A stretch of DNA of 64,000 bases. It comes from Aquabacterium sp. J223 (GTDB lineage: Bacteria > Pseudomonadota > Gammaproteobacteria > Burkholderiales > Burkholderiaceae_C). The position numbers were made by a program, and so were the translations under genes. The notes beneath the pieces are model-generated. The model saw only the letters and a list, made by a program, of their open reading frames with translations, was not told the DNA's origin and did not search any database. The DNA lies in NCBI RefSeq assembly GCF_024666615.1, contig NZ_CP088297.1, forward strand, positions 3,700,501-3,764,500, written 5' to 3'. Below are positions 24,960 through 34,008 of the stretch, piece after piece (the first letter of the stretch is position 1; every line of letters starts with the position of its first letter).

Positions 24960-27692
24960 CTACACGACCGGACTTTCTTCGTCCGGGCGCTCGACGCTTG
25001 GCAGGTGCGCCGAGAGATCGAGCAGGAACCGCTCGAAGTCGATCGGCTTGGTCCAGTACGCAATCGCGCCGGCATGCCGGGCGGCCTCCACCTCCTCCGG
25101 CATCGCGCTGGCCGACAGCGCCACCACCGTCAGGGTGCACGTCGCCGGGTCGGCTCGCAGCCGCTGCATGACCTCCAACCCCGGCATGTCGGGCAACTGC
25201 ATGTCGAGCAGCAACAGATCGGGCTTGAGCTCGCGGGCGCGCCGCAGCCCGGTCTGGCCGTCGGTGCTGACCTCGACGCGCACCGAGGGCCATCGCGCCA
25301 GCAGCTGGATGACGAGCATCGCGTTGACCGGGTTGTCTTCGATGTAGAGGACCGACCCGGAGGGCTCGCGGGGGCTCGAGACCGGCGCGGCCGCAGGCGA
25401 CGGTGCTGCGACCGTCTCCCGCGATGGCATTGCCTCGAGCCCCGGCGTCGCCGGCAGGCGCACCGTGGCGACCGTGCCGTGTTGGGCTTCGCTGCGGAAC
25501 TCGAGCGTGCCGCCAAGCAGTTCCACCAGTTGGCGCGACAGCATCAGGCCAATGCCGGTGCCCGGGATGCCTTCATGCTCGCGTCCGAGCCGGTTGAACG
25601 GCTGGAAGAGCCCTTGCAGCTGCTGCGGCGTCATCCCAATGCCGGTGTCCGCCACCACGATCTCGACCGCGTGCGCCGCCTCGTCCGCGACCGGTCGAAT
25701 GTCGACCGTCACCGCGCCGCCAGGCCGGTTGTACTTGATGGCGTTGGACACGAGGTTGAGCACGACCTGGGTCAGGCGCGTGGCGTCGCTGCACACATGC
25801 CGCGTCGCCCGTCCGGCATAGGCCCGCGTCAGCGTCACATCGTGCGCCTCGGCCTGCGGCGCACAGAGCTGGAGCGCACCGTCGAGCAGTGCGCACAGCT
25901 CCAGCGGCTGCGGCGTGACCTTGATGCGGCCGGCTTCGATGCACGCAATGTCGAGCAGATCGTCGATCAGCGCGCGCAGCTGCTCACCGGCCATGATGAT
26001 CATCTCGAGCTGCTGGCGCTCGCCGGCATCGACCTTCGCGCCGGCGCTGTGCCTGAGCAGCTGCGAGAAGCCGAGCACGGCGTTCAGCGGCGTGCGCAGC
26101 TCGTGGCTCATTCGCGAGATGAACTCGGTCTTCGCCCGGTTTGCCGAAGCGGCGGCCTCGCTGGCCTGGCGGGCCAGCTCGGCCTCATGGCGCTCGGTGA
26201 TGTCCTCGCCGATGCCGCGCACGCCCAGCGCCGTGCCGTCCTCGGCACGCAGCACCGAGTTGTTCCAGCGCACCAGGCGCCGGCGGCCGCTGCGCGTCAC
26301 GATCTCGTTCTCGTTGACGCGCGGCAGCCGGTCTTGGGCCTGCGCGCGGCGCAGGCGTTCGCGAAGGCCGGAGTCGTCCGGCAGGAACTGCGTGAACCAG
26401 TCGACCCCGATCACCTCGTCCCGGCGCCAGCCGGTCAGGCGCAGCAACGCGTCGTTGCAGGCGGTCACCCGCCCCGCCGTGTCGACCGTGACGACGATCA
26501 TGTCGACGCTGTCGAGCAGGTCGGCGTAGCGCATCTCCGTCTGCCGCAGCCGATCTTCGCTGGCCTGGCGTGCCTCGATCATGCGGTTGAACTCCTGCGC
26601 CAGCTCGCCGAACTCGCCGGGGAGTCGCTCGTCGGCGCGAACCGCCTGGTCGCCCGTGGCCCAGGCGCGAACCGCGGCGGAAAGAGACGCGATCGGGCGG
26701 GACAGCGAGCGTGCCAGCAGCCCCGCCAGCGAGACCGCGAACAGCAGCGTCAGCAGCGCGACGGTCGCACTTTGCAGGGCCGCGGTGCGGGGCGCTGCGA
26801 AGATGGACTGCACCGGAATCCCGGCGCTCACGCGCAGCCCGTACTTGCCGACGTCGGCCGAGGCGAACGCCCGCTCGATGCCGTCCACGCCGCGCACGAC
26901 GATCACGCCCTCCGGTGATTCGCTGCGCAGGGCCTGCGCCGACGGCGACAGGCGGTGGCCGATCCAACTCAGCGGATCGACATTGCGCGCGAGGATGTCC
27001 CCATCACGGTCGATCAGCGTGATGGCCCCGTCGGGGGGCTGCGCGTGCAAGGCCAGCAACCTCGACAGTTCGGCAAGGTCGAGCGACACCGCGAGCGTGC
27101 CGATCGCCTGCCCCTGCGGGTCGCGCAGGGCGATGGCCAGCAGCATCAGCGGCCGTTGAACGACCACGCCCCGAAGGATGGGCTTGCTGAGGACGAAGTC
27201 GTTGCTGGCCAGCGTGCGCGGAAACCATTCGCGCTCCGCCAGCGCCGGCGACGATGCCGGCCGCGCACCGACGGAGACGCAGACGATGCGCCCCCGCCGG
27301 TCGGCCACCGTCACGTTGGCGTAGATCGGGTTGACCGAGCCGAACCCGCCCAGAAAACGTTCACAGCGCGCCGTGTCCAGCGCCAGGATGTCTTCGCGCG
27401 ACGCGATCAGACGCAACAGTCGCTCGCTGCGATCGATCAGGTCGCCAACCCGCTGGGCCGCCGCCTGGGAGTCGTTGAGCACCGCGCCATAGGCCGCGGC
27501 GTGAGCGCGGCGGAAGTCGCTGTACAGCGTGTAGGCATGCAGGCACAGCATGGGAAGCAGCACCGCCATCACCGTGACCATGAGACGCGTCAGGAAGTGC
27601 GAGCGCCGGCGGCCCGGCACTGCCTTGGCTTCGTCGCGGCCGCCCCTGCCCTTGTCCGGCGCGCTTGAACCGATCAATGTCGCAAGCCCCAT
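24960..27692 (-). CDS. Hybrid sensor histidine kinase (Cache-HAMP-PAS-kinase-receiver)
   Basis: A 910-residue membrane kinase. A helix at about 35-55 is followed by a double-Cache-like periplasmic domain and a second helix near 305-330. HAMP comes next (ARSLSRPIASLSAAVRAWA), then a PAS domain starting YADLLDSVDMIVVTVD. The H-box is RMSHELRTPLNAVLGFSQLL, the ATPase boxes include NLVSNAIKYN and DTGIGM, and a C-terminal receiver carries LLLLDMQLPDMPG. The partner regulator is not adjacent. The Cache domain implies a small periplasmic ligand. The ATG at 27692 has GGGAG about 10 bases ahead. Confidence 0.9.
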   Translation of the reverse strand: MGLATLIGSSAPDKGRGGRDEAKAVPGRRRSHFLTRLMVTVMAVLLPMLCLHAYTLYSDFRRAHAAAYGAVLNDSQAAAQRVGDLIDRSERLLRLIASREDILALDTARCERFLGGFGSVNPIYANVTVADRRGRIVCVSVGARPASSPALAEREWFPRTLASNDFVLSKPILRGVVVQRPLMLLAIALRDPQGQAIGTLAVSLDLAELSRLLALHAQPPDGAITLIDRDGDILARNVDPLSWIGHRLSPSAQALRSESPEGVIVVRGVDGIERAFASADVGKYGLRVSAGIPVQSIFAAPRTAALQSATVALLTLLFAVSLAGLLARSLSRPIASLSAAVRAWATGDQAVRADERLPGEFGELAQEFNRMIEARQASEDRLRQTEMRYADLLDSVDMIVVTVDTAGRVTACNDALLRLTGWRRDEVIGVDWFTQFLPDDSGLRERLRRAQAQDRLPRVNENEIVTRSGRRRLVRWNNSVLRAEDGTALGVRGIGEDITERHEAELARQASEAAASANRAKTEFISRMSHELRTPLNAVLGFSQLLRHSAGAKVDAGERQQLEMIIMAGEQLRALIDDLLDIACIEAGRIKVTPQPLELCALLDGALQLCAPQAEAHDVTLTRAYAGRATRHVCSDATRLTQVVLNLVSNAIKYNRPGGAVTVDIRPVADEAAHAVEIVVADTGIGMTPQQLQGLFQPFNRLGREHEGIPGTGIGLMLSRQLVELLGGTLEFRSEAQHGTVATVRLPATPGLEAMPSRETVAAPSPAAAPVSSPREPSGSVLYIEDNPVNAMLVIQLLARWPSVRVEVSTDGQTGLRRARELKPDLLLLDMQLPDMPGLEVMQRLRADPATCTLTVVALSASAMPEEVEAARHAGAIAYWTKPIDFERFLLDLSAHLPSVERPDEESPVV

Positions 27693-28056
27693 GAGGGGTG
27701 AGCTCCCTGCAGGCCAGCAGTCAAAGGTTCGGTCTCAACGAAACTCAGCCGCCGAAGAGTGAGGACGTGTGCCTCCGTATCGTCCAGTATTTGAAACTGC
27801 ATCGGAGGGTCTATGCGTCCTTGCGGCCGCGCGGCTCACGCCCACATGAGGCTGGATTCGGGCTTGCTCCAGTGCGGAGGAGCTTGTGCAGCGGTCCGAT
27901 ACCCACGGCAGCCGCCTTATGTAAGGTCGTGAAACCGCACGTGACGACTCTAGCCACGGCGTCGACCCTCAAAGTCAGGTGTTCCACCTCCGGGGAAGCT
28001 CCGGGACGGCATGCTGGCGCCCCGCAACTCGGCAGCCCGCGGCAACGGCGCCATCG
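27693..28056. other. Intergenic region between sensor kinase and tRNA-Gly
   Basis: No open frame with coding character or recognisable motif was found in these 364 bases. On the minus strand it should hold the sensor-kinase promoter and the 3' end of the tRNA transcript. A small GC-rich hairpin (ccggggaagctccgg) near 27991-28005 could end the tRNA transcript. Confidence 0.5.
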
Positions 28057-28130
28057 TGGAGCGGGCGATGGGAATCGAACCCACGTCTTGAGCTTGGGAA
28101 GCTCAGGTCCTGCCATTGAACGACGCCCGC
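28057..28130 (-). tRNA. tRNA-Gly, anticodon CCC, with encoded CCA
   Basis: Reading the minus strand, the acceptor stem GCGGGCG pairs with CGCCCGC. The D arm contains GTTCAATGGCAGGAC. The anticodon stem TGAGC/GCTCA encloses the loop TTCCCAA (anticodon CCC), and the T arm is GTGGG-TTCGATT-CCCAT. A T discriminator and CCA follow. All four arms fold, total 74 bases. No integrase or duplicated 3' end is nearby. Confidence 0.95.
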
Positions 28131-28236
28131 TCAGGCACCGTCGAGCGGTGGCCGCAAGGATACCTCAGCGCCTGCACGGTCGGCCGTCGCGGAGGCCTCG
28201 GCACAATCGCCGCCCTGCCCTGCCAACCCGCGCCGC

Positions 28237-28947
28237 ATGACCACGCCCGACCCCACCCCGCCGGCCGACGAGGCCGCGCCGCGCCGACCCATCCGCAGCT
28301 TCGTGCTGCGCGCCGGGCGCATGGGCAGCGGCCAGGAGCGGGCGTTGGCCGAACTGGGGCCGCGCTTCGTCGTGCCCTTCCAGCCCGCGCCGGTGGACTG
28401 GGATGCGGTCTTCGGCCGCAGCGCTCCGCGCGTGCTGGAGATCGGCTTCGGCATGGGCGACGCCACCGCGCGCATCGCGGCCTCGCGGCCCGAACACGAC
28501 TTCATCGGCGTGGAGGTGCACCTGCCCGGCGTGGGCGCGCTGCTGCGGCACATCGGCGAGCAGGGTCTGGCCAACCTGCGCATCGTGCGCCACGACGCGG
28601 TGGAGGTGCTGCAGCACATGGTGGCGCCCGCCTCGCTGGCCGGGGTGAACGTCTTCTTCCCCGACCCCTGGCACAAGAAGAAGCACCACAAGCGGCGGCT
28701 GGTGCAGCCGGCGCTGATCGCGTTGGTGGCGAGCCGGCTCGCACCCGGCGGGCGGCTGCACTGTGCCACCGACTGGCAGCCCTATGCCGAGCAGATGCTG
28801 GACGTGCTGTCGGCCGAGCCGCTGCTGGCCAACCCGTTCGACGGGTATGCGCCGCGGCCGGAGGTGCGACCGCTCACCAAGTTCGAGGCCCGCGGCCTCA
28901 AGCTCGGCCACGGCGTGTGGGACCTGGTGTTCACGCGGCGCGACTGA
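28237..28947 (+). CDS. trmB: tRNA (guanine-N7)-methyltransferase TrmB
   Basis: A 236-residue SAM enzyme that makes m7G46 in tRNA. Marks are [20 protein letters not shown], the SAM loop [23 protein letters not shown], and the family signature [20 protein letters not shown] with the catalytic aspartate, then the C-terminal [19 protein letters not shown]. It ends one base from the convergent uppP stop. The start [13 protein letters not shown] follows the tRNA gene by about 100 bases. Confidence 0.96.
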   Translation: MTTPDPTPPADEAAPRRPIRSFVLRAGRMGSGQERALAELGPRFVVPFQPAPVDWDAVFGRSAPRVLEIGFGMGDATARIAASRPEHDFIGVEVHLPGVGALLRHIGEQGLANLRIVRHDAVEVLQHMVAPASLAGVNVFFPDPWHKKKHHKRRLVQPALIALVASRLAPGGRLHCATDWQPYAEQMLDVLSAEPLLANPFDGYAPRPEVRPLTKFEARGLKLGHGVWDLVFTRRD

Positions 28948-28948
28948 C

Positions 28949-29773
28949 TCAAGCGCTCCAGTCGATCCAGCCGGTCCAGGCGGTGAGCAGCACCAGGGCG
29001 CCGAAGACGATGCGGTACCAGGCGAAGGGCTTGAAGTCGTGGGTGGCGACGTAGCGCAGCAGCCAGCGCACGCAGACCCAGGCCGACAGGAAGCTGAAGA
29101 CCAGCCCGACCGCGAACACCGGCGCATCGGCCGGCGACAGCAGCGCCCGCTCCTTGTAGAGGCTGTAGGCACCGGCGCCGATCAGCGTCGGCATGGCGAG
29201 GAAGAAGCTGAAGTCGGTGGCCGCCTGGCGCGACAGGCCCAGCAGCATGCCGCCGATGATGGTGGCGCCCGAGCGGCTGGTGCCGGGCACCAGCGCCAGG
29301 CACTGCGCCAGGCCGACCTTCAGCGCATCCCACGGCGTCATGTCGTCCACCGTCTGCACGCGCACGCTGCTCGCCGGCCGCCGCTCGGCCCACAGGATGA
29401 CGAAGCCGCCGACGATGAAGGCCGCCGCCACCACCGACGGGTTGAAGAGGTGCTCCTTGATGGCCTTGCCCAGCAGCAGGCCCAGCACCACCGCGGGCGC
29501 GAAGCCGATCGCCACGTTGACGACGAAGCGCCGCGCCTGCGGCTGCGACCCCAGGCCCCGTGCGGTGGCCGCCAGCCGCTGCCAGTAGACGAGGATGACG
29601 GCGAAGATGGCGCCGGTCTGGATGGCGATGTCGAACACCTTGACCGATTCGCCGGTGAAGCGCAGCAGCGCGCCGGCCAGGATGAGGTGGCCGGTGGACG
29701 AGATGGGCAGGAACTCGGTCAGGCCCTCGACGATGCCCATGACGGCGGCCTTGGCGAGCAGGATGGCGTCCAC
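28949..29773 (-). CDS. uppP: Undecaprenyl-diphosphatase UppP (BacA)
   Basis: A 274-residue membrane phosphatase that recycles undecaprenyl pyrophosphate for cell-wall synthesis and gives bacitracin resistance. Both active-site motifs are present: [19 protein letters not shown] (about residues 16-34) and [17 protein letters not shown] (about 163-179). Start is a GTG at 29773 with AAGGA about 10 bases before it. About eight membrane helices are expected. It is monocistronic between trmB and a terminator belonging to the next leftward gene. Confidence 0.96.
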   Translation of the reverse strand: MDAILLAKAAVMGIVEGLTEFLPISSTGHLILAGALLRFTGESVKVFDIAIQTGAIFAVILVYWQRLAATARGLGSQPQARRFVVNVAIGFAPAVVLGLLLGKAIKEHLFNPSVVAAAFIVGGFVILWAERRPASSVRVQTVDDMTPWDALKVGLAQCLALVPGTSRSGATIIGGMLLGLSRQAATDFSFFLAMPTLIGAGAYSLYKERALLSPADAPVFAVGLVFSFLSAWVCVRWLLRYVATHDFKPFAWYRIVFGALVLLTAWTGWIDWSA

Positions 29774-29817
29774 GCGTTGTCAGTCCTTGTGTCGAGCGGT
29801 CGCCCGTGGGCGAGCAT

Positions 29818-29851
29818 AAAAAAAGCCGCCGGCCTCGGAGGCACCGGCGGC
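29818..29851 (-). terminator. Rho-independent terminator after the DUF1439 gene
   Basis: Stem GCCGCCGG/CCGGCGGC (29825-29832 with 29844-29851) is followed on the minus strand by seven T residues (29818-29824). It lies 46 bases beyond the stop of the DUF1439 lipoprotein gene. Confidence 0.88.
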
Positions 29852-29896
29852 GTTGCGGGCGCGATGTTAAGCGGGCCGTGGCGGCGCCGCCCGTCT

Positions 29897-30523
<627 letters not shown>

Positions 30524-30629
30524 CGGCAACGGGGCGGTGGGTCCGACCGCCAGGGACCCCCGGCGGCGGACAAAGGTTCGCACCCTACCGCCTCGGCGTT
30601 GACCGCGGCCGACCGGCTGACCTATAGTT

Positions 30630-30643
30630 ACTGACCGGTTAGT
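30630..30643. promoter_or_regulatory. Likely TetR operator/promoter
   Basis: ACTGACCGGTTAGT is an imperfect 14-base palindrome centred on ACCGGT, in the only AT-rich patch of the area (tatagttactgaccggttag). It lies 42 bases before the tetR GTG, as expected for autoregulation of the tetR-methyltransferase-tolC operon. It may also affect the divergent DUF1439 gene. Confidence 0.6.
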
Positions 30644-30685
30644 CATTAATGAGCCTCCCCCGACCCCTCCTCGCCCGCCGGTCCC

Positions 30686-31339
30686 GTGGGTGACAGCACC
30701 GGCGCTGCCCGGCGGCGCCGCAAGGAAGCACGCCCCCAGGAACTGCTGGACGCGGCGCTGACGCTCTTCGTCGAGAAGGGGTTCGCCGCCACCCGCTCGG
30801 AGGAGGTGGCCGCGCGTGCCGGGGTCTCCAAGGGCACGCTCTACCTCTACTACCCCAGCAAGGAAGAGCTGTTCAAGGCGGTGGTGCGGCGCAACCTGTC
30901 CGAGCTGATCGCCGAGGGCAGCGCCATCGTCGAAGCCTTCGACGGCCCGGCGGACGCCCTGCTGCGACTGCTGATGCACACCTGGCGCGAGCGCGCGGCG
31001 GGCGCGGCCTCCGGCATCCACAAGGTGGTCATCGCGGAGGTGCGCAGCTTCCCGGAGCTGGCCCAGTTCTACCTCGACGAGGTGGTGCTGCCGGCGCAGC
31101 GGCTCATCGTCGGCGCGCTGCAGCGGGGCATCGACAGCGGCGAGTTCCGGCCCGTCGAACCGGTCCCGGTGGCGCACCTGCTGTTCGCGCAGACCCTCTT
31201 CCATTCGCTGTGCGAGCACTCGCTGGGCGCCTGCGTCAGCCTGCCGGTGACGCTGGACGCCGCGCTGGTCGACCTGCAGCTCGACCTGGTGCTGAACGGC
31301 CTGTTGCGCCGCCCCGGCCGCCCGGGTGCCGCGAAATAG
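30686..31339 (+). CDS. TetR/AcrR-family regulator of the tolC operon
   Basis: A 217-residue repressor. The N-terminal helix-turn-helix reads ELLDAALTLFVEKGFAATRS, then EEVAARAGVSKGTLYLYYPS. A C-terminal effector domain of the AefR-like type includes HKVVIAEVRSFPELAQFYL. The start is the GTG at 30686; no ATG fits the frame. It heads a rightward set with the methyltransferase (34-base gap) and tolC (32-base gap). This order is conserved in Burkholderiales, so it probably responds to toxic or membrane-active compounds exported through TolC. Confidence 0.92.
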   Translation: MGDSTGAARRRRKEARPQELLDAALTLFVEKGFAATRSEEVAARAGVSKGTLYLYYPSKEELFKAVVRRNLSELIAEGSAIVEAFDGPADALLRLLMHTWRERAAGAASGIHKVVIAEVRSFPELAQFYLDEVVLPAQRLIVGALQRGIDSGEFRPVEPVPVAHLLFAQTLFHSLCEHSLGACVSLPVTLDAALVDLQLDLVLNGLLRRPGRPGAAK

Positions 31340-31373
31340 AATCCCGCGCCCCAAACCCGACGCCGACCCCACC

Positions 31374-32027
31374 ATGGACATCGAACGCGCCCGCTTCAAC
31401 ATGATCGAGCAGCAGATCCGCCCCTGGGACGTGCTGGACGACGGCGTGCTGTCGCTGCTGGAGGTCGTCAAGCGCGAGGAGTTCGTGCCCGCGGCCTACC
31501 GCGCGCTGGCCTTCGTCGACACCGAGGTGCCGCTGCCCGAGGGCGAGTGCATGCTGGCGCCGAAGGTGGAGGCGCGGCTGCTGCAGGCGCTGAAGCTGCA
31601 GCGCCACGAACGGGTGCTGGAGGTGGGCACCGGCTCCGGCCACATGGCCGCGCTGCTCGGCCACAAGGCGCTGCAGGTCCATTCGATGGAGATCAAGCCG
31701 ACGCTGGCGCAGCTGGCGCGGGACAACCTGCGCCGGGCGGGGGTGCAGAACGTGGCGGTGCACGAGGCCGACGGCGCGGCCGGCCTGGCCGAGGAGGCCC
31801 CGTTCGACGCCATCCTGCTCTCCGGCTCGGTGGCCCGCGTGCCGGCGGCGCTGCTCGACCAGCTCAAGCCCGGCGGCCGGCTGGTGGGCATCGTCGGCAC
31901 CGAACCCATCATGCGGGCGGTGCGCATCGACCGCGGCGCCGACGACCGCTTCGAGACGGTGGAGCTGTTCGACACCGTGGCCCAGCGCCTGATCGGCTTC
32001 GAAGAGCCGCCCCGCTTCAAGTTCTGA
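31374..32027 (+). CDS. Protein-L-isoaspartate O-methyltransferase-like protein
   Basis: A 217-residue SAM methyltransferase of the PCMT fold. It starts DIERARFNMIEQQIRPWDVL, then REEFVPAAYR, the SAM motif VLEVGTGSGHMAALL and LKPGGRLVGIVG. The canonical PCMT substrate loop is altered, as in the Burkholderiales tolC-linked group, so repair of isoaspartate is uncertain. It lies between tetR and tolC in one operon. The ATG at 31374 is preferred because homologues begin with MDIE(R/Q)ARFNM. Confidence 0.88.
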   Translation: MDIERARFNMIEQQIRPWDVLDDGVLSLLEVVKREEFVPAAYRALAFVDTEVPLPEGECMLAPKVEARLLQALKLQRHERVLEVGTGSGHMAALLGHKALQVHSMEIKPTLAQLARDNLRRAGVQNVAVHEADGAAGLAEEAPFDAILLSGSVARVPAALLDQLKPGGRLVGIVGTEPIMRAVRIDRGADDRFETVELFDTVAQRLIGFEEPPRFKF

Positions 32028-32059
32028 ACGACGGCCGACGCCGCGACGAGGGAGACAGG

Positions 32060-33421
32060 ATGTCCCGTGACTCGAGCCGCCGCGGCGGCGAGCAAGGCCC
32101 CCGCGCCGCCGGCGCACGCCGCTGGCTGGTCGGCCTGGCGCTGGGGCTGTGCGGTGCCACGGCCGGTGCGCAAAGCCTCGTCGAGCTGTACGCCGCCGCC
32201 CGTGACCAGGACGCCACCGTGCGCGCGGCCCGCGCGCTCGCCGCGTCGGCCGAATACCGGGCCGAGCAGGTGCGTGCCCGGCTGCGGCCCAGCCTGTCGC
32301 TGGCCGCCAGCACGTCGCGCAGCGCCACCGAGTTCTCCAACCTCGGCCAGCGCTACGGCAACCAGTCGCAGGTCGGCGTGACGGGCCGGCAGCCGCTGTA
32401 CAACCCCACCGGCACGGTGGAGGTCGACCAGGCGCTGCGCAGCCTGGCCGCCTCGCAGGCCGAGCTGGCCGGCGCCGAGCAGGACCTGCTGGTGCGCCTG
32501 GCGCAGGCCTACTTCGACGTGCTGGCCGCGCAGGACAGCCTGGCCACCTCGCGCACCGGCAAGGCGGCGATCGCCGAGCAGCTGGCTTCGGCGCGGCGCA
32601 ACTTCGAGGTGGGCAACGCCACCATCACCGACACCCGCGAGGCGCAGGCCCGCTTCGACCTGGCCACGGCGCAGGAGCTGGGCGCCGAGAACGACCTGCG
32701 CAGCAAGCGCGTGGCGCTGAACCTGCTGGTCGGCCGGCCCGACGTGCAGCCGCGCGCGCTGGCCGTGCCGCTGACCCTGCCCGAGAGCCTGGGCGCCGGC
32801 AACGTCGAGCAGTGGGTCGACCGTGCGCGCAGCGAGCACCCGCAGGTGCGCCGGGCCGAGCTGGGCGCCGAGATCGCCCGCCTGGAGACCGAGCGCGCCC
32901 GCGCGCAGGGCCTGCCGACGGTGGACGCGGTGGCGTCGGTGGACCGGCGCGACGGCACCAACATCAACAACGTGCCGGCCGGCGTCATCCGCAGCTCGCA
33001 GACCGTGGGCGTGCAGCTCAACGTGCCGCTGTTCGCCGGCTACGCCATCCAGAACCGCATCCGCGAGACCCTGCTGCTGGAGGACAAGGCCCGCGAGGAC
33101 CTGGAGGCCGCGCGGCGCACGGTGACGCAGGCCACGCAGGTGGCCTGGCTGGGCGTGCAGTCGGGGCAGGCGCAGGTGCGCGCGCTGGAGGCGGCCGAGG
33201 CGTCCAGCCGGCTGGCGCTGGAGGCCACGCAGACCGGCTACCGCGTCGGCGTGCGCGTCAACATCGACGTGCTGAACGCGCAGACCCAGCTCTTCACCAC
33301 CCAGCGCGACCTGTCCCGGGCGCGCTACGAAGTGCTGCTGGGGTCGCTGCGGCTGCGTCAGGCGGCGGGGCAGTTGTCGCCGGACGATCTGAGGCCGATC
33401 GAGCAGTTGATTGCCCGGTAG
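32060..33421 (+). CDS. tolC: TolC-family outer-membrane channel
   Basis: A 453-residue outer-membrane factor. The signal peptide (RRWLVGLALGLCGATAGAQS) precedes two OEP repeats with SLVELYAAARDQDATVRAA, the strand region GRQPLYNPTGTVEVDQAL, QTVGVQLNVPLFAGYAIQNR and ALEATQTGYRVGVRVNIDVL. It forms the trimeric exit duct for type I secretion and RND/ABC efflux pumps. A GGAGACAGG site precedes the ATG. No pump genes are adjacent; the ABC/HlyD set at 20-24 kb is a possible partner. Downstream is the first 544-bp palindromic repeat. Confidence 0.93.
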   Translation: MSRDSSRRGGEQGPRAAGARRWLVGLALGLCGATAGAQSLVELYAAARDQDATVRAARALAASAEYRAEQVRARLRPSLSLAASTSRSATEFSNLGQRYGNQSQVGVTGRQPLYNPTGTVEVDQALRSLAASQAELAGAEQDLLVRLAQAYFDVLAAQDSLATSRTGKAAIAEQLASARRNFEVGNATITDTREAQARFDLATAQELGAENDLRSKRVALNLLVGRPDVQPRALAVPLTLPESLGAGNVEQWVDRARSEHPQVRRAELGAEIARLETERARAQGLPTVDAVASVDRRDGTNINNVPAGVIRSSQTVGVQLNVPLFAGYAIQNRIRETLLLEDKAREDLEAARRTVTQATQVAWLGVQSGQAQVRALEAAEASSRLALEATQTGYRVGVRVNIDVLNAQTQLFTTQRDLSRARYEVLLGSLRLRQAAGQLSPDDLRPIEQLIAR

Positions 33422-33447
33422 GGCTTGGGTGCGGGTTCTTTAGCGGT

Positions 33448-33991
33448 GCAGCCCGTGGGCCTGCGCGGCCCACGCCCGCGGTAACTTTCTTTTGGTCTTG
33501 CCCAAAAGAAAGTCACCAAAGAAAAGGGCGCTTCAACATCCGATTTCGCTCCCTCACTGGATGACGGGGGCCGCTTCTCGCTCCAGTTTCTGCCCGCCAC
33601 CAGGCCCTGCCTCAGTCTGCGAGGAAGGGGAACACTCCACCCGCGGCAGCTTCCGACAGCGCTCGTGTCTTGGCCCATGCGGCATCGCTGCGCTCGCCTA
33701 CAACAGACAGTGGGGGCAAGAGGTGCCTTCGGGCTTGCAAGCGAGCGAAGCGAAGCGGCGCGGACCCAGACACGAGCCTGATCGGAAGCCAGCAGCACGT
33801 GAGCGTCAGACGCCCTTGCAGACTGAGGCAGGGCCTGGTGGCAGGCAGAAACTGGAGCGAGAAGCGGCCCCCGTCATCCAGTTCGAGAGCGAAATCGGAT
33901 GTTGTGTTGAAGGCCCTTTTCTTTGGTTCCTTTCTTTTGGGCCACCAAAAGAAAGAACCGCGGGTGTGGGCCGCGCAGGCCCACGGGCTGC
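33448..33991. repeat. 544-bp quasi-palindromic repeat element, copy 1
   Basis: It begins and ends with the same inverted sequence (GCAGCCCGTGGGCCTGCGCG at the left, its reverse complement at the right). Arms of about 180 bases are close to 90% complementary by eye, and shorter inverted matches continue into the centre. Each arm carries its own small hairpin around AACTTTCTTTTGG. A second copy of equal length lies at 37663 in the same orientation. It sits between the convergent tolC and deaminase genes. Open frames cross it on both strands but look like by-products of the palindrome. Confidence 0.92.
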
Positions 33992-34008
33992 ACCGCAAAA
34001 CAGCTTCT

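Noticed and set aside
24357-26918. Rightward 853-codon open frame over the sensor kinase gene
   Set aside because: High GC content creates long antisense frames. The opposite strand encodes a complete kinase with all motifs, and this frame is arginine/histidine/glutamine-rich without domains.
27811-28116. Leftward 101-codon frame overlapping tRNA-Gly
   Set aside because: It starts inside the tRNA gene and has no coding signature.
28057-28130. tRNA-Gly as an integration site
   Set aside because: No integrase and no duplicated tRNA 3' end was seen within the window.
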